This document shows, piece after piece, positions 1-9,543 of a stretch of 64,000 nt of DNA. Position numbers and translations under genes: made by a program. Position 1 is the first letter of the stretch. Each line of letters opens with the position of its first letter. This DNA is from Flavobacteriaceae bacterium UBA3339. GTDB lineage: Bacteria > Bacteroidota > Bacteroidia > Flavobacteriales > Flavobacteriaceae. The notes under the pieces are model-generated. The model was not told the DNA's origin. It did no database searches and was given only the letters and a program-made list of their open reading frames with translations. The stretch covers positions 1 to 64,000 of the forward strand of contig DERN01000014.1 of assembly GCA_002360925.1 (NCBI GenBank), read 5' to 3'.

Positions 1-500
1 GCGACTACTTTAGATTTAGGCACAATGGTTCCAAACTTCGAAACTCTTACAACGGTTTCAGTTGACAACACAGCAGGTACTTTAACGTATGTTGATGAAG
101 CTGGAAACTCTAACATATTAGATTTAGGCGACTTAGTAAAAGCACAAGAAACCATTACCAATTTAGTTTATAACGCTACAACAGGAATCGCTACTTATAC
201 AAATGAAAACGGCGACGATCAAACAATTGATTTATCAGCAGTAGTTAAAAACTTCGAAACTCTTACAACCGTTTCAGTTGACAACGCAGCAGGTACGTTG
301 ACATATGTTGATGAAGCAGGAAACACCAACGTTTTAAACTTAGGCGATTTAGTAAAAGCGCAAGAAACTTTAACATCAGCTTCTTTTGATGCTACAACAG
401 GAATCTTAACATACAACGACGAAAACGGAAACGCGACTACTTTAGATTTAGGTGTAATGGTTCCAAATTTCGAAACATTGACTGAAGTAACTATTGACGC
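1..500 (+). repeat. 216-bp tandem coding repeats
   Basis: The same sequence (AAACTTCGAAACTC) recurs at 33 and 249, and a diverged version starts at 465, each exactly 216 bp (72 codons) apart. The first bases of the window match those from 433, two units away. The array therefore continues upstream of the window. Confidence 0.9.
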
Positions 501-1488
501 TTCGGAAGGAAAGTTAACCTACAAAGACGAAAAGGGCGTTTCTAATGAGTTAGATTTAACACCAACTATCCAAGCAAACCAAAAAACAGTTACAGTAGTT
601 GACGGAACAAATACTACGGTAGATGAAACCGTAACTGGAAACAATACCGAATATAAAGTAAACGTTTCGGATGCAGCTATCCAAGCAGCAATTACTTTAG
701 CAGGTGATGTAACAGGTAAGGTAGGAGAAACAAAAGTAGAAGCTATCCAAGGAACGCCAGTAAGTGCAGTTGCACCAACAACAGACGGACAAACGTTGGT
801 TTATGATACTACAACTGAGCAGTGGATTGTAGGTACACCGAAAGTAAATGCAACAGATGTATTAAATGCCAAAAACTTAACCGCAGCAGATTACGATGCA
901 GATCCTACTTTAGATAAATCGACCATTGAAGTAACAGGAGGAACAGGGGCTACGTTGGTAGATGCAAGCCTACGTGTAAAAGGAGAGTCTATCACAACTG
1001 ACCATATCCAAAACGGAACAATTGCTCCAATAGATATGGCAAATGCAGGAGCTAACCAAGTATTGGTAACAGGTGCAGATAACAAACCAACATGGAAAGA
1101 CCAAGCTAAGGTAACACCTCAGTTCTTCTACATGCCGGCGGTTATTTTTGATACACAAGAAACAGGTACAGCAACACGCGATTTGTACCAAGAATATGTA
1201 AACCAGTTTACAGGTGGAGCGGTAGGAACAGGTAATGCTACATATCCTATTTCTCACGGACCAGCAGGTACAACGCCAATGCAATATACAGGAGGAATTA
1301 TAGGAAATACAAGTGCACCAGCTGATATCGCAACATTTAATAGAGGTGAATTAAATTACTATGTTACTTATTATGATCAAGACGTATTTGAAAACCTGTC
1401 TATTAATGATAATGGAGAATTAACCTATACCGTTAAAACAGGCGCAACACCGAGCTCATATATGAATATCGTATTTGTGATCAAATAA
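1..1488 (+). CDS. Repetitive cell-surface protein, 3' end (5' truncated by window)
   Basis: The frame is open from base 1, so only the last 495 residues are visible. The N-terminal part is built of 72-residue repeats, each made of two about 36-residue halves (pattern LTYxDExGNxxxLDLGxxV, then FETLT). A unique 200-residue C-terminal region follows, ending in a predicted beta-rich tail (SSYMNIVFVIK). No T9SS CTD or transmembrane anchor is visible. Repetitive beta-strand stalks of this kind occur in large Bacteroidota surface adhesins. Its place upstream of CHU_C and PorP/SprF genes suggests a surface role; this is inference. Confidence 0.75.
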   Translation, partial: ATTLDLGTMVPNFETLTTVSVDNTAGTLTYVDEAGNSNILDLGDLVKAQETITNLVYNATTGIATYTNENGDDQTIDLSAVVKNFETLTTVSVDNAAGTLTYVDEAGNTNVLNLGDLVKAQETLTSASFDATTGILTYNDENGNATTLDLGVMVPNFETLTEVTIDASEGKLTYKDEKGVSNELDLTPTIQANQKTVTVVDGTNTTVDETVTGNNTEYKVNVSDAAIQAAITLAGDVTGKVGETKVEAIQGTPVSAVAPTTDGQTLVYDTTTEQWIVGTPKVNATDVLNAKNLTAADYDADPTLDKSTIEVTGGTGATLVDASLRVKGESITTDHIQNGTIAPIDMANAGANQVLVTGADNKPTWKDQAKVTPQFFYMPAVIFDTQETGTATRDLYQEYVNQFTGGAVGTGNATYPISHGPAGTTPMQYTGGIIGNTSAPADIATFNRGELNYYVTYYDQDVFENLSINDNGELTYTVKTGATPSSYMNIVFVIK

Positions 1489-1502
1489 TTGAAACGTTTA
1501 CA

Positions 1503-1535
1503 AAACCTGCAAGGTTTTCACAACCTTGTAGGTTT
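1503..1535 (+). terminator. Stem-loop between surface-protein genes
   Basis: Arms 1503-1516 (AAACCTGCAAGGTT) and 1522-1535 (AACCTTGTAGGTTT) pair with one mismatch around a short loop, 15 bp after the stop codon. Only a weak T-run follows, so it may be a processing or stability element or a dispersed palindrome rather than a true terminator. Confidence 0.5.
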
Positions 1536-1572
1536 CTAAAAAAACAAGTTTAATTACAAAAACGAAAGAATA

Positions 1573-2238
1573 ATGAAAAATAGAAATTATATTATAAAAA
1601 AGATATCAGGATGTCTGATGTTTATAGCCTTGTTCTTGAATGTTAGTTTGACTTTTGGACAGAGTCTATCTTCAAATGAACAGCATATTTTGATGTCATA
1701 TAGCATGCCTTTTTCTTATATTTTAGAAGATGCTACAAGTTGGGAACTTAAAACTTCTGCAGGTGAATCTATAAAAAGGGGAGTAGGGAGTTTAGAAAAT
1801 GAAGTTTTTAATGAACCAGGTGATTACATCATACAACTACATCATGTTCATAATGCAAACTCGTGTGATCATGGTTCTTTACCAGAACAATTATTTATCA
1901 AAGTGAGTACAATGAAGATGGAATTTGATTTTTCTACAGTGAAATTATCTAGAAATATTATAGGAGGGTCTAACAATGGCGTTACGCTGCGTGTAAATGC
2001 AAGGTATTCATCCTATGATAATAAAGAATCAACCTATAATGAAGGATTTATCACGGCGGGGATTGGTACTTCTATTATCGGGAAATTAAAAGATGGATCT
2101 ATAGTACTTCAACAAGGAGTGAATACCCTTGAGTTTGTATTGGAAGGACAAGCCACATCAGGGAACTATATTATGTTTGACTTTGTGGATATTAATGGAG
2201 AAGTGCAGTCGTATGGTTTAACTCAAATAGTACAATAA
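1573..2238 (+). CDS. Secreted protein of unknown function
   Basis: 221 residues with a signal peptide (about residues 1-29, ending FGQ). The mature part is beta-strand rich with no recognised catalytic motif. A GxNTLEFVLEGQ-like stretch near the C-terminus resembles strands of Ig-like or DUF11-like domains. The next gene starts 1 nt after its stop, so the two are surely cotranscribed and perhaps translationally coupled. I do not recognise a family. The context suggests a surface or periplasmic accessory protein of the T9SS-linked cluster. Confidence 0.7.
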   Translation: MKNRNYIIKKISGCLMFIALFLNVSLTFGQSLSSNEQHILMSYSMPFSYILEDATSWELKTSAGESIKRGVGSLENEVFNEPGDYIIQLHHVHNANSCDHGSLPEQLFIKVSTMKMEFDFSTVKLSRNIIGGSNNGVTLRVNARYSSYDNKESTYNEGFITAGIGTSIIGKLKDGSIVLQQGVNTLEFVLEGQATSGNYIMFDFVDINGEVQSYGLTQIVQ

Positions 2239-2239
2239 G

Positions 2240-4279
2240 ATGAAGAACTATATAAAACACCTGCTGTTTACAACAATAGGATTATTTATTTTTTTAGGAT
2301 TTACTTCAAAGATACAAGCACAACAATCGTATTGTATATCTGGTTGTAACGATAATACATTTGTATGGTCATCTGATCCTAATACAATCGAATATGATAA
2401 TATGGTATCCGGCTTTCACTCTACAATTTTAAAAGAAAGTGATGGAACTGTTAAAGTATGGGGACAGGGAGCAAGCGCGACAAACACGAACCTGACAACA
2501 CCTAGAGCTGTAACACCAGCAAATGGATATAATTATCAAGGTGAGATTTTGAAAGTCACGTTGGCAAGTAATGCTGCAACAACTGGAGCAGTCCAATTCG
2601 CTATTTTAACAACAGAAGGACTTTATGTATGGGGAGCAACTAATCACTTAGTTAATACTACAGTAAAAAGCAACTCAACTTTTGGTAAAGTTTCTACTTC
2701 TACTACAGGTACTAATTCGTATGGTCTTCCCACTAGTGTGAATCCTACCGATGTAAAGATGTTATTCGGTAGTTATAGAACTTTAGGTATTGTTACTTGT
2801 AGTGGAGAAGCGTGGATGTTGTCTGATATAGGAGGTAAAAATGGAAGAGGAAGTAATAGTAATAGCGTAGCAACATGGACACAAGTTCAAACGTCAAGCG
2901 GTGTTAACTTAACCAATGTGGTAGCTATGCGTGGAACCTTTAATGCTATGATGGCTTTAACAAGTAATGGTGAAATATACACCTGGGGAACAGGAACGTA
3001 TTTAGGTGATAATACAGGAGCTTCGAATAGAAGCTATGCCACAAAAATAACTTTGCCAAATGGTATTACTCCTAAAATGATTGGGATGACCTATAACAGA
3101 ACTACTAGTAATAATACTCAAGGTAATAGCTATTATCTTTTATCTACAAATGGTGAGTTATACGCATTGGGCAACAATGGGCTAAAACAGTTAGGTGATT
3201 TTTCTACTACAGCAAGAAATTCTTGGATAAGAGTTAAATCTACTAATTCAACTACCAATATGTCAAATATTGCTTGGTTTAGCCCTAACGAACACGATTA
3301 TGCAGGACATGCAGCTGTGAGTGCTTTAACAAGAGATGGTAAGTTATGGTCTTGGGGGTCAAATAATGGTGAGATGATTGGTGGTGGTACTGTTAGTGGT
3401 AATACCAATGCAACTAAAGATCCAATCTTTATGGGAAGAAATCTTGGAGCTACAGATAAGCTAATTGCATTAGAGACAGGAGGACACACCACCATGATAA
3501 TCCGTCAATGTAGTAAGAAATACGGCTATATCGGACATAAAATCAACGGTAGTATGGGAGATGGAAGTAATAGTTCAGGTAACATAAGTAACTTTGATTT
3601 CACCAATACAGCTGAAGTAAATCTATGTGGTGCACCAACAACGCCAGTTGTAAAAGATCTAGAGATCTGTGCAGGTGAAACAGGAAATCTTGACTTAGCT
3701 CATATTATTGATTTGCCTCAAGGAATGAAAATTGAATGGTACACCAGTAATGTTAAAAATTCTAACAATTTAGTGGAAAACCCTCACGCAGTGGGGCAAG
3801 GCGAGTATTACGCTTTTTATATTCCAACAGACAATAGTGCATGTTCAAATCCTGAAGCTTCAGAAAAAGTAATTGTTCGTCTAAAAGCCGATTTAAAAAT
3901 AGAGATAACTGTAGATAACGATAATCCTACTGTAGGAGATCAAGTTGAGTTTACATTGAAGGTAACAAACACAGGCGGAAGTGATGCTGAGAATGTATTT
4001 GTAAATTCAATGCTTTCTGATGGTTATGAGTTTGTATCTGGAGATACAGGTTACATTGGTATTACTGGTGTATGGACTGTTGGGGCCTTAAATATAGGTA
4101 CGAATAAGACTCTTAAGATTAAAGCAATAGTTAAAGCAGAAGGTTCATATTCTTTTCCTGTTTCTGTAGAATCAGAAAAAACAGAATGCGATACAACAAA
4201 TAACGACGCAGAAATTTCTGTAATTATTAAGTCAACCTTGCTTATTACAAATCCAATGGTTCGTCAACGAATACAATAA
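2240..4279 (+). CDS. RCC1-repeat / DUF11 surface protein, probably frameshifted at its end
   Basis: 679 residues with a signal peptide (1-27, ending IQAQ). Residues about 50-420 contain repeated RCC1-type blades (VKVWGQG, LYVWGAT, EIYTWGTG, KLWSWGSN), expected to form a seven-bladed propeller. Residues 545-665 match a DUF11-type Ig-like domain (VGDQVEFTLKVTNTGGSDAE). The last residues (NPMVRQRIQ) look foreign. Adding one base near 4255 would continue the protein as NPNGSSTNTIILTYPNS and on to a TGA at 4348-4350, leaving a gap of only 32 nt to the next gene. Either the gene is truncated or there is a sequencing indel. Likely a secreted surface protein. Confidence 0.75.
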   Translation: MKNYIKHLLFTTIGLFIFLGFTSKIQAQQSYCISGCNDNTFVWSSDPNTIEYDNMVSGFHSTILKESDGTVKVWGQGASATNTNLTTPRAVTPANGYNYQGEILKVTLASNAATTGAVQFAILTTEGLYVWGATNHLVNTTVKSNSTFGKVSTSTTGTNSYGLPTSVNPTDVKMLFGSYRTLGIVTCSGEAWMLSDIGGKNGRGSNSNSVATWTQVQTSSGVNLTNVVAMRGTFNAMMALTSNGEIYTWGTGTYLGDNTGASNRSYATKITLPNGITPKMIGMTYNRTTSNNTQGNSYYLLSTNGELYALGNNGLKQLGDFSTTARNSWIRVKSTNSTTNMSNIAWFSPNEHDYAGHAAVSALTRDGKLWSWGSNNGEMIGGGTVSGNTNATKDPIFMGRNLGATDKLIALETGGHTTMIIRQCSKKYGYIGHKINGSMGDGSNSSGNISNFDFTNTAEVNLCGAPTTPVVKDLEICAGETGNLDLAHIIDLPQGMKIEWYTSNVKNSNNLVENPHAVGQGEYYAFYIPTDNSACSNPEASEKVIVRLKADLKIEITVDNDNPTVGDQVEFTLKVTNTGGSDAENVFVNSMLSDGYEFVSGDTGYIGITGVWTVGALNIGTNKTLKIKAIVKAEGSYSFPVSVESEKTECDTTNNDAEISVIIKSTLLITNPMVRQRIQ

Positions 4280-4382
4280 TTCTAACATATCCTAACAGTT
4301 ATTTAAGTACTGTAGGGGATAAAAAGAACATCAACGATTCCTTAATTTGACGATTACAAGAATCTACAAAAACAAAAGAATT

Positions 4383-5627
4383 ATGCGAAAAATAATATAT
4401 GTATTGTGTGGACTTCCCTTAACCGGAACAGCACAAACAGTAAATCACGGTGATTTCGGTATTCGTTCGGGAACAGAAGTTTCTACGTATTTCGATTTTA
4501 CGAACGAAGTGTCGGGCAATGTATTAAACGACGGAGATTTCTATTTTTACGGGCACTACGAAAACGAAGGTTTGTTTAGTTACAGCACCAACAGTCGTAC
4601 AGGTTACGTGGTATTTGAGGGATTAATGCCCGAGATGCAAAACATCAAAGGCACTTCGCCCAGTAATTTTTACGATGTGTTATTCAACAAATCGAGTAAT
4701 GCACATGCGTTTCATTTAACCAACGACATGGCCAGTGCAGGAACGGTAAACTTTACCGATGGCGTAGTGTTAATGGATAAGGTAAATGGAGGAGCTTTTG
4801 TATTCCTAAAAGGAGCTCAACACATGAATGTGAAAGATAAAAGCCATGTAAACGGTGAAGTAACCAAAATAGGAAACGAAGCTTTTAAATATCCTATAGG
4901 AGATGATGGATATTACCGTTTTGCAGGAATTTCGGCACCCGTAAATAATGCAGAAATCTATACTGGTGAGTATCTCTTTGAAAATTCGGATATAAAATAT
5001 CCTCATAAAAATAAGACAGGGATCATCGAATTGATTAACGACAAAGAATATTGGATCATCAACCAAACTACCACGACAAATAATTCGGTACTGGTAACCT
5101 TGTCATGGGATCATCGAACTACTCCTAATAAACTTACTTCAAATACGCAAGCGTTACACATTGTACGTTGGGATGAAAAACAACAATTGTGGATAGATGA
5201 AGGCGGTTTGGTCGATGAATCGAACAACACGGTAACCACGCCTGTAAACGTTGAAGGTTTTGGAATTTTTACTTTGGCTACCATAAAAGAAAAACATTTG
5301 AATCCGGGTGATGTAGTTATTTATCAAGGGGTAACGCCTGATGGAGATGGAATGAACGACTATTTTATTATAGACAACATCAACTTGTTTCCAAATAATC
5401 ATGTAAGTATTTACAACCGTTGGGGACGTAAAGTTTATGAAACACAAAGCTATAATAGTAAAGGCAATGTATTTAAAGGGTATGCTGAAGGAGTAGATGT
5501 TGTAGGAAAAGGCGAAATGTTGCCAACAGGAACGTACTATTACGTAGTAGAATATCTGTATGATCGAGACGGAGAAAACAATTGGGTTAAGAAAGTAGGA
5601 TTCCTTCACTTGGAAAATAATAATTAA
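4383..5627 (+). CDS. Gliding-motility-associated C-terminal (CHU_C) domain protein, T9SS type B cargo
   Basis: I chose the ATG at 4383 because it opens a signal peptide (MRKIIYVLCGLPLTGTAQ); the frame opens earlier at a TTG at 4347. The middle is beta-rich without a known enzyme signature. Residues about 320-410 form the CHU_C/type B sorting domain: TPDGDGMNDYF, then VSIYNRWGRKVYE and a closing strand segment. In Flavobacterium johnsoniae this domain type sends proteins such as SprB through the type IX secretion system with a PorP/SprF partner. The PorP/SprF gene lies 12 nt downstream, which fits that pairing. Confidence 0.85.
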   Translation: MRKIIYVLCGLPLTGTAQTVNHGDFGIRSGTEVSTYFDFTNEVSGNVLNDGDFYFYGHYENEGLFSYSTNSRTGYVVFEGLMPEMQNIKGTSPSNFYDVLFNKSSNAHAFHLTNDMASAGTVNFTDGVVLMDKVNGGAFVFLKGAQHMNVKDKSHVNGEVTKIGNEAFKYPIGDDGYYRFAGISAPVNNAEIYTGEYLFENSDIKYPHKNKTGIIELINDKEYWIINQTTTTNNSVLVTLSWDHRTTPNKLTSNTQALHIVRWDEKQQLWIDEGGLVDESNNTVTTPVNVEGFGIFTLATIKEKHLNPGDVVIYQGVTPDGDGMNDYFIIDNINLFPNNHVSIYNRWGRKVYETQSYNSKGNVFKGYAEGVDVVGKGEMLPTGTYYYVVEYLYDRDGENNWVKKVGFLHLENNN

Positions 5628-5639
5628 AACGGAGAAGCA

Positions 5640-6566
5640 ATGAAAAGAAATAAAGTAATAACGGCTTTGTTGGCTTTAGTAAGCATCTCAGCCAGTGCAC
5701 AGCAAGATCCGCAGTACACTAATTATATGTACAATACCATTAACATTAATCCGGCTTATGCAGGTAGCAGAGGTTCTATGAGTATCTTCGGATTGCACCG
5801 TACCCAATGGGTCGGAATCGATGACGCCCCGCAAACAAATACTTTTTCTGTAAATACACCTATAGCAGATAGTAAGGTAGGATTGGGAATTAGTTTTATC
5901 AATGATAAATTAGGGGTTACGAGTGAAAATACCATCAGTGTGGATTTCTCGTACACCTTAGACTTAGGCGGAATAACTAATCAAAACAAGCTGAGCTTTG
6001 GATTGAAAGGATCTGCAAATATGTTAAATGTGGAATACTCCAGATTGCTAAACTATAATCCTAACGATCCACAATTCCAGCAAGATATCAGTGGGCAGTT
6101 TACGCCCAATGTTGGAGCCGGTATTTACTGGCATAACGAGCGCACCTATTTAGGTGCCTCGATTCCAAACTTTTTAGAGACAACCCGCTACGATGATAAT
6201 CTTCAAAGTACCATGCGCCAGCGTATGCATTATTATTTTATGGGAGGACATGTATTTGATCTGACCCCGACTTTAAAGTTTAAACCAGCATTTTTATTTA
6301 AAGCTGTTAAAGGAGCTCCTTTACAGGCCGATATTACAGCAAACTTTCTAATTCATGATAAGTTTACTTTAGGAGCTGCTTATCGTTGGGATGCCGCCTG
6401 GAGTGCTTTGGCAGGTTTCCAGATTACCGATGGTTTATTTATAGGTTACAGTTACGATGGCGATACCAAAGCTTTAAAAAACTATAACAGCGGATCTCAT
6501 GAGCTCTTTTTACGATTTGAATTGTTTAACAAGTACCGCCGCGTGAATTCGCCGCGTTTCTTCTAA
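5640..6566 (+). CDS. PorP/SprF family type IX secretion outer-membrane protein
   Basis: 308 residues with a signal peptide and the family start QQDPQYTNYMYNTININPAYAGSRG, followed by an outer-membrane beta-barrel and an aromatic C-terminus (SPRFF). PorP/SprF proteins assist export and surface attachment of type B CTD cargo. Position directly after a CHU_C gene and before an OmpA/PD40 gene is the usual Bacteroidota arrangement. The likely client is the protein encoded just upstream. There are many paralogues per genome, so I do not name it sprF. Confidence 0.92.
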   Translation: MKRNKVITALLALVSISASAQQDPQYTNYMYNTININPAYAGSRGSMSIFGLHRTQWVGIDDAPQTNTFSVNTPIADSKVGLGISFINDKLGVTSENTISVDFSYTLDLGGITNQNKLSFGLKGSANMLNVEYSRLLNYNPNDPQFQQDISGQFTPNVGAGIYWHNERTYLGASIPNFLETTRYDDNLQSTMRQRMHYYFMGGHVFDLTPTLKFKPAFLFKAVKGAPLQADITANFLIHDKFTLGAAYRWDAAWSALAGFQITDGLFIGYSYDGDTKALKNYNSGSHELFLRFELFNKYRRVNSPRFF

Positions 6567-6578
6567 AAAAGTAAGGAA

Positions 6579-8540
6579 ATGAACAAAAAAATATCATTAG
6601 CAGTCTTAGTATGCACTTTATTTTTAGGAAGTACAGAGGTGAATGCACAAGCAGGCTTAAAAAAATCAGACAGACAGTATAATCAATGGGCGTATATTGA
6701 ATCGACAGCAATTTACGAAAAGGTTCTTAAGCGAGGTTATGCAAGCAGGGATTTATTAGAAAAACTGGGCAATTCGTATTATTTTAATGGACGTTACAGC
6801 GAAGCCGAAAAACATTACGAACGTTTATTCAATGATTATGCAGATGATGAAATTGCCGCTGAATATTATTATCGTTATGCACAAACCTTGCAACACACAG
6901 GCAACGAAGCAGCATCTAAACGCTATTACGATCACTTTGTAGATAAAGCAGGCAGCCAAACGCAGATTGCAAAAATCCGCAAAAACGAAACCGCTTTAAA
7001 ACAACAAATCAAAGAGAATTCGGGACGTTACCGCGAAGTAGAAAACCTACCGATCAACACGCCTTATGCCGATTATGGTAGCTTTGTACATCACAATCAG
7101 TTGTATTTTACCAGCGCCAGAGATACCGGAAGCCTAGCCAAAAAAGTACATACCTGGACCAGCGATGCCTTTACCAGCATATACAGTTATCCGTTAGAAG
7201 CCGATCAAAGGCAAAAAGTAACCCGTTTAAAAGGCGATATAAAAAGCAAGCTAAACGAGTCAACGGCTGTGCTTACCAAAGACGGACAAACGATGTATTT
7301 CACCAGAAACAACATTTTAGACGGTAGCCGTAAATACGATGCCGATAAGAATACGAATCTGAAGATTTATCGAGCATTCTTAAAAGACGGTAAATGGACC
7401 AATGTAGAAGAATTGCCTATCAACGGCGATTCCTTTAGTACGGCACACCCTGTTTTAAGTCAAGACGAAAAGCTGCTCTATTTTGCATCCGATCGTCCGG
7501 GTGGTTATGGGAATTCTGATTTATGGCGTGTATCTATTCACGACAACGGTACTTTTGGAGGACCTGAGAATTTAGGTCCCGAAATCAATACCGAAGCCCG
7601 TGAAACCTTTCCGTTTATCAATGAAAACAACGAATTGTACTTTTCAAGCGACGGACGTGTAGGTTTAGGCGGATTAGATGTTTATGGCGTAAAAACAAAA
7701 GCAGACGGCAGTTTTGGCGAAATACACAACTTAGGGACACCTATCAACTCGCCGGCCGATGATTTTGCGTATTACATCGATTTTAAAACAAAACAAGGAT
7801 TCTTTTCATCAAATCGGGAAGGTGGTCGCGGAAACGACGATATTTACAGCTTTGCAGAAACCCGTGCGTTGCCTTTAGAATGCATACAAAACGTTTTAGT
7901 TACGGTGATCGACGGAAAAACAAAAAATGTAATCACCGATGCACATTTAACATTATTTGATTATTTGTATGTAGATCAAAACAGCAAAAGTCGTTACAAC
8001 GAAGGTGCGTATCAGTTCAATACCGATTTTGAATGTGGATCATCTTACCGCATCAAAGCAACAAAAGACGGGTACGAAACCGCAGAAACCGATTTTTATG
8101 TACCCAACACATCGGGTGTAACCAATATTACCCTAACGTTGCATCCTGTAAAAACACCGGTTAAAAAAGGTGATGATTTGTTTAAAGTATTGAATTTAAA
8201 TCCGATTTACTTCGATTTAGACAAATCAAACATTCGACCAGATGCAGCGGCAGAATTGGCAAAAGTATTAGCCGTATTAGAAGAATATCCAACGATGAGA
8301 ATCGATATTCGTTCACATACCGATAGCCGTGCTTCGTATAAATACAACGATCAGTTATCAGATCGCCGTGCCAAATCAACCCGCGCTTGGTTGATGGATC
8401 AAGGAATTGAAGCCACACGATTGACCGCTAAAGGTTATGGCGAACGCGAGCTAATCAACAAATGTAAAGACGGTGTAAAATGTTCTGAAGAAGAACATCA
8501 GGCTAACCGTAGATCAGAATTCATTATTGTGGAAATGTGA
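6579..8540 (+). CDS. OmpA-family protein with TPR and PD40 (WD40-like) repeats
   Basis: 653 residues. A signal peptide (to about 24) is followed by TPR-like helices (about 30-150), PD40 beta-propeller strands (for example LYFASDRPGGYGNSDLW, LYFSSDGRVGLGGLDVYG), a carboxypeptidase-regulatory-like segment and a C-terminal OmpA peptidoglycan-binding domain (YFDLDKSNIRPDAAAEL; THTDSR-like RSHTDSRASYKYN). The layout resembles PorE-type proteins, which tie the T9SS to peptidoglycan. It begins 12 nt after the PorP/SprF gene. Role as an envelope anchor is inferred from family and neighbours. Confidence 0.88.
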   Translation: MNKKISLAVLVCTLFLGSTEVNAQAGLKKSDRQYNQWAYIESTAIYEKVLKRGYASRDLLEKLGNSYYFNGRYSEAEKHYERLFNDYADDEIAAEYYYRYAQTLQHTGNEAASKRYYDHFVDKAGSQTQIAKIRKNETALKQQIKENSGRYREVENLPINTPYADYGSFVHHNQLYFTSARDTGSLAKKVHTWTSDAFTSIYSYPLEADQRQKVTRLKGDIKSKLNESTAVLTKDGQTMYFTRNNILDGSRKYDADKNTNLKIYRAFLKDGKWTNVEELPINGDSFSTAHPVLSQDEKLLYFASDRPGGYGNSDLWRVSIHDNGTFGGPENLGPEINTEARETFPFINENNELYFSSDGRVGLGGLDVYGVKTKADGSFGEIHNLGTPINSPADDFAYYIDFKTKQGFFSSNREGGRGNDDIYSFAETRALPLECIQNVLVTVIDGKTKNVITDAHLTLFDYLYVDQNSKSRYNEGAYQFNTDFECGSSYRIKATKDGYETAETDFYVPNTSGVTNITLTLHPVKTPVKKGDDLFKVLNLNPIYFDLDKSNIRPDAAAELAKVLAVLEEYPTMRIDIRSHTDSRASYKYNDQLSDRRAKSTRAWLMDQGIEATRLTAKGYGERELINKCKDGVKCSEEEHQANRRSEFIIVEM

Positions 8541-8547
8541 TATTTCT

Positions 8548-9528
8548 ATGAATAATTTTAAAAAAGCGGGAAGGAAAATTAAAGATAAACTTCCCGCTAA
8601 TATTAGAACAGATGTACTTAATTCAGTTGGTAAGCTATCTTTTAAATTAAAACTTGACGATTTAGTAGACTTAGAAAATATTGTTTCTTTAAAGTTAAAC
8701 AACATCGAAGGGATTAAAGTTTTTGAATTTAAAGATTTTATTAAAAAAATTAGTCAAAGTGAAAAACCTTTTAAAACGAGCCTATATTCTTTGTTTATAT
8801 GCGAAAAAAAAGAGGGGTTTATAAATGTGGAACATCAAAATATAATTATTAAAGAAAAACAGATTTTGTGTATAGCTCCGCATAAAATTATTCAATTTAA
8901 TAATCCAGATAAATTAAAAGGCAAATTAATTTTTTTTTCAAAAATTGTATTTGCTGGAGATCCTATAAAACTTCAATTTTTATTTGATTCTTCGTTATTT
9001 GAACGCACGGGAAATAGTAAAAATATTTTTTTAAATAAAAGATATGAAGATGTATTTTGTTTAAGCGAAATGATTATTAGAGAACTTAAGGAAATCTACA
9101 ATCATACTCAAAAACAATTAATAGCTAATTATTTATTCAGTATACTTTTAATTGGAGCGGAAATATTAAATAAATCTAATTCTGACTTAGGACATAAGGC
9201 AACTTTTAATTTAATGAACAGGTTAAAAAAAAGTGTGTTTATGCAAGACAATAAAAACCGTTCCATAAAGTATTATGCAACAGCTTTAAATATAAGTGTG
9301 ACTACTTTAAATAAGGCTTTTAAACAATATGAAAATACTACACCTAAACGATGGCTGACTAATTTGATTCTTAAAGAAATAAAACAAGAGTTAGTAGCTG
9401 GGACATCATCAATTGGGGAAATTGCTGTTAAATATGGGTTTGAAGATGTTACCAATTTTACAAAATACTTTAAAAAACATATTGGAATTACTCCAACAAA
9501 TTATAAGAAACAATTCAAGGAAATATAG
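8548..9528 (+). CDS. AraC-family transcriptional regulator
   Basis: The frame opens at a TTG inside the previous gene (8527), but the ATG at 8548, 7 nt after the OmpA stop, is the better start (326 aa). The C-terminal 90 residues carry two helix-turn-helix motifs of the AraC/XylS type (YYATALNISVTTLNKAFKQ; then IGEIAVKYGFEDVTNFTKYF and KKHIGITPTNYKK). The N-terminal 230 residues are a possible sensing domain that I do not recognise. It is much more AT-rich than the genes before it. It may be read through from the T9SS cluster and regulate it, or may be unrelated. Confidence 0.85.
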   Translation: MNNFKKAGRKIKDKLPANIRTDVLNSVGKLSFKLKLDDLVDLENIVSLKLNNIEGIKVFEFKDFIKKISQSEKPFKTSLYSLFICEKKEGFINVEHQNIIIKEKQILCIAPHKIIQFNNPDKLKGKLIFFSKIVFAGDPIKLQFLFDSSLFERTGNSKNIFLNKRYEDVFCLSEMIIRELKEIYNHTQKQLIANYLFSILLIGAEILNKSNSDLGHKATFNLMNRLKKSVFMQDNKNRSIKYYATALNISVTTLNKAFKQYENTTPKRWLTNLILKEIKQELVAGTSSIGEIAVKYGFEDVTNFTKYFKKHIGITPTNYKKQFKEI

Positions 9529-9543
9529 GTTGAGGATTTTATT

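Noticed and set aside
1..500. CRISPR-like spacing of the repeats
   Set aside because: The 216-bp units are in-frame coding repeats, not short repeats with unique spacers.
5154..5609. 151-codon minus-strand open frame inside the CHU_C gene
   Set aside because: Antisense to a well-supported gene; no start context, promoter or motif.
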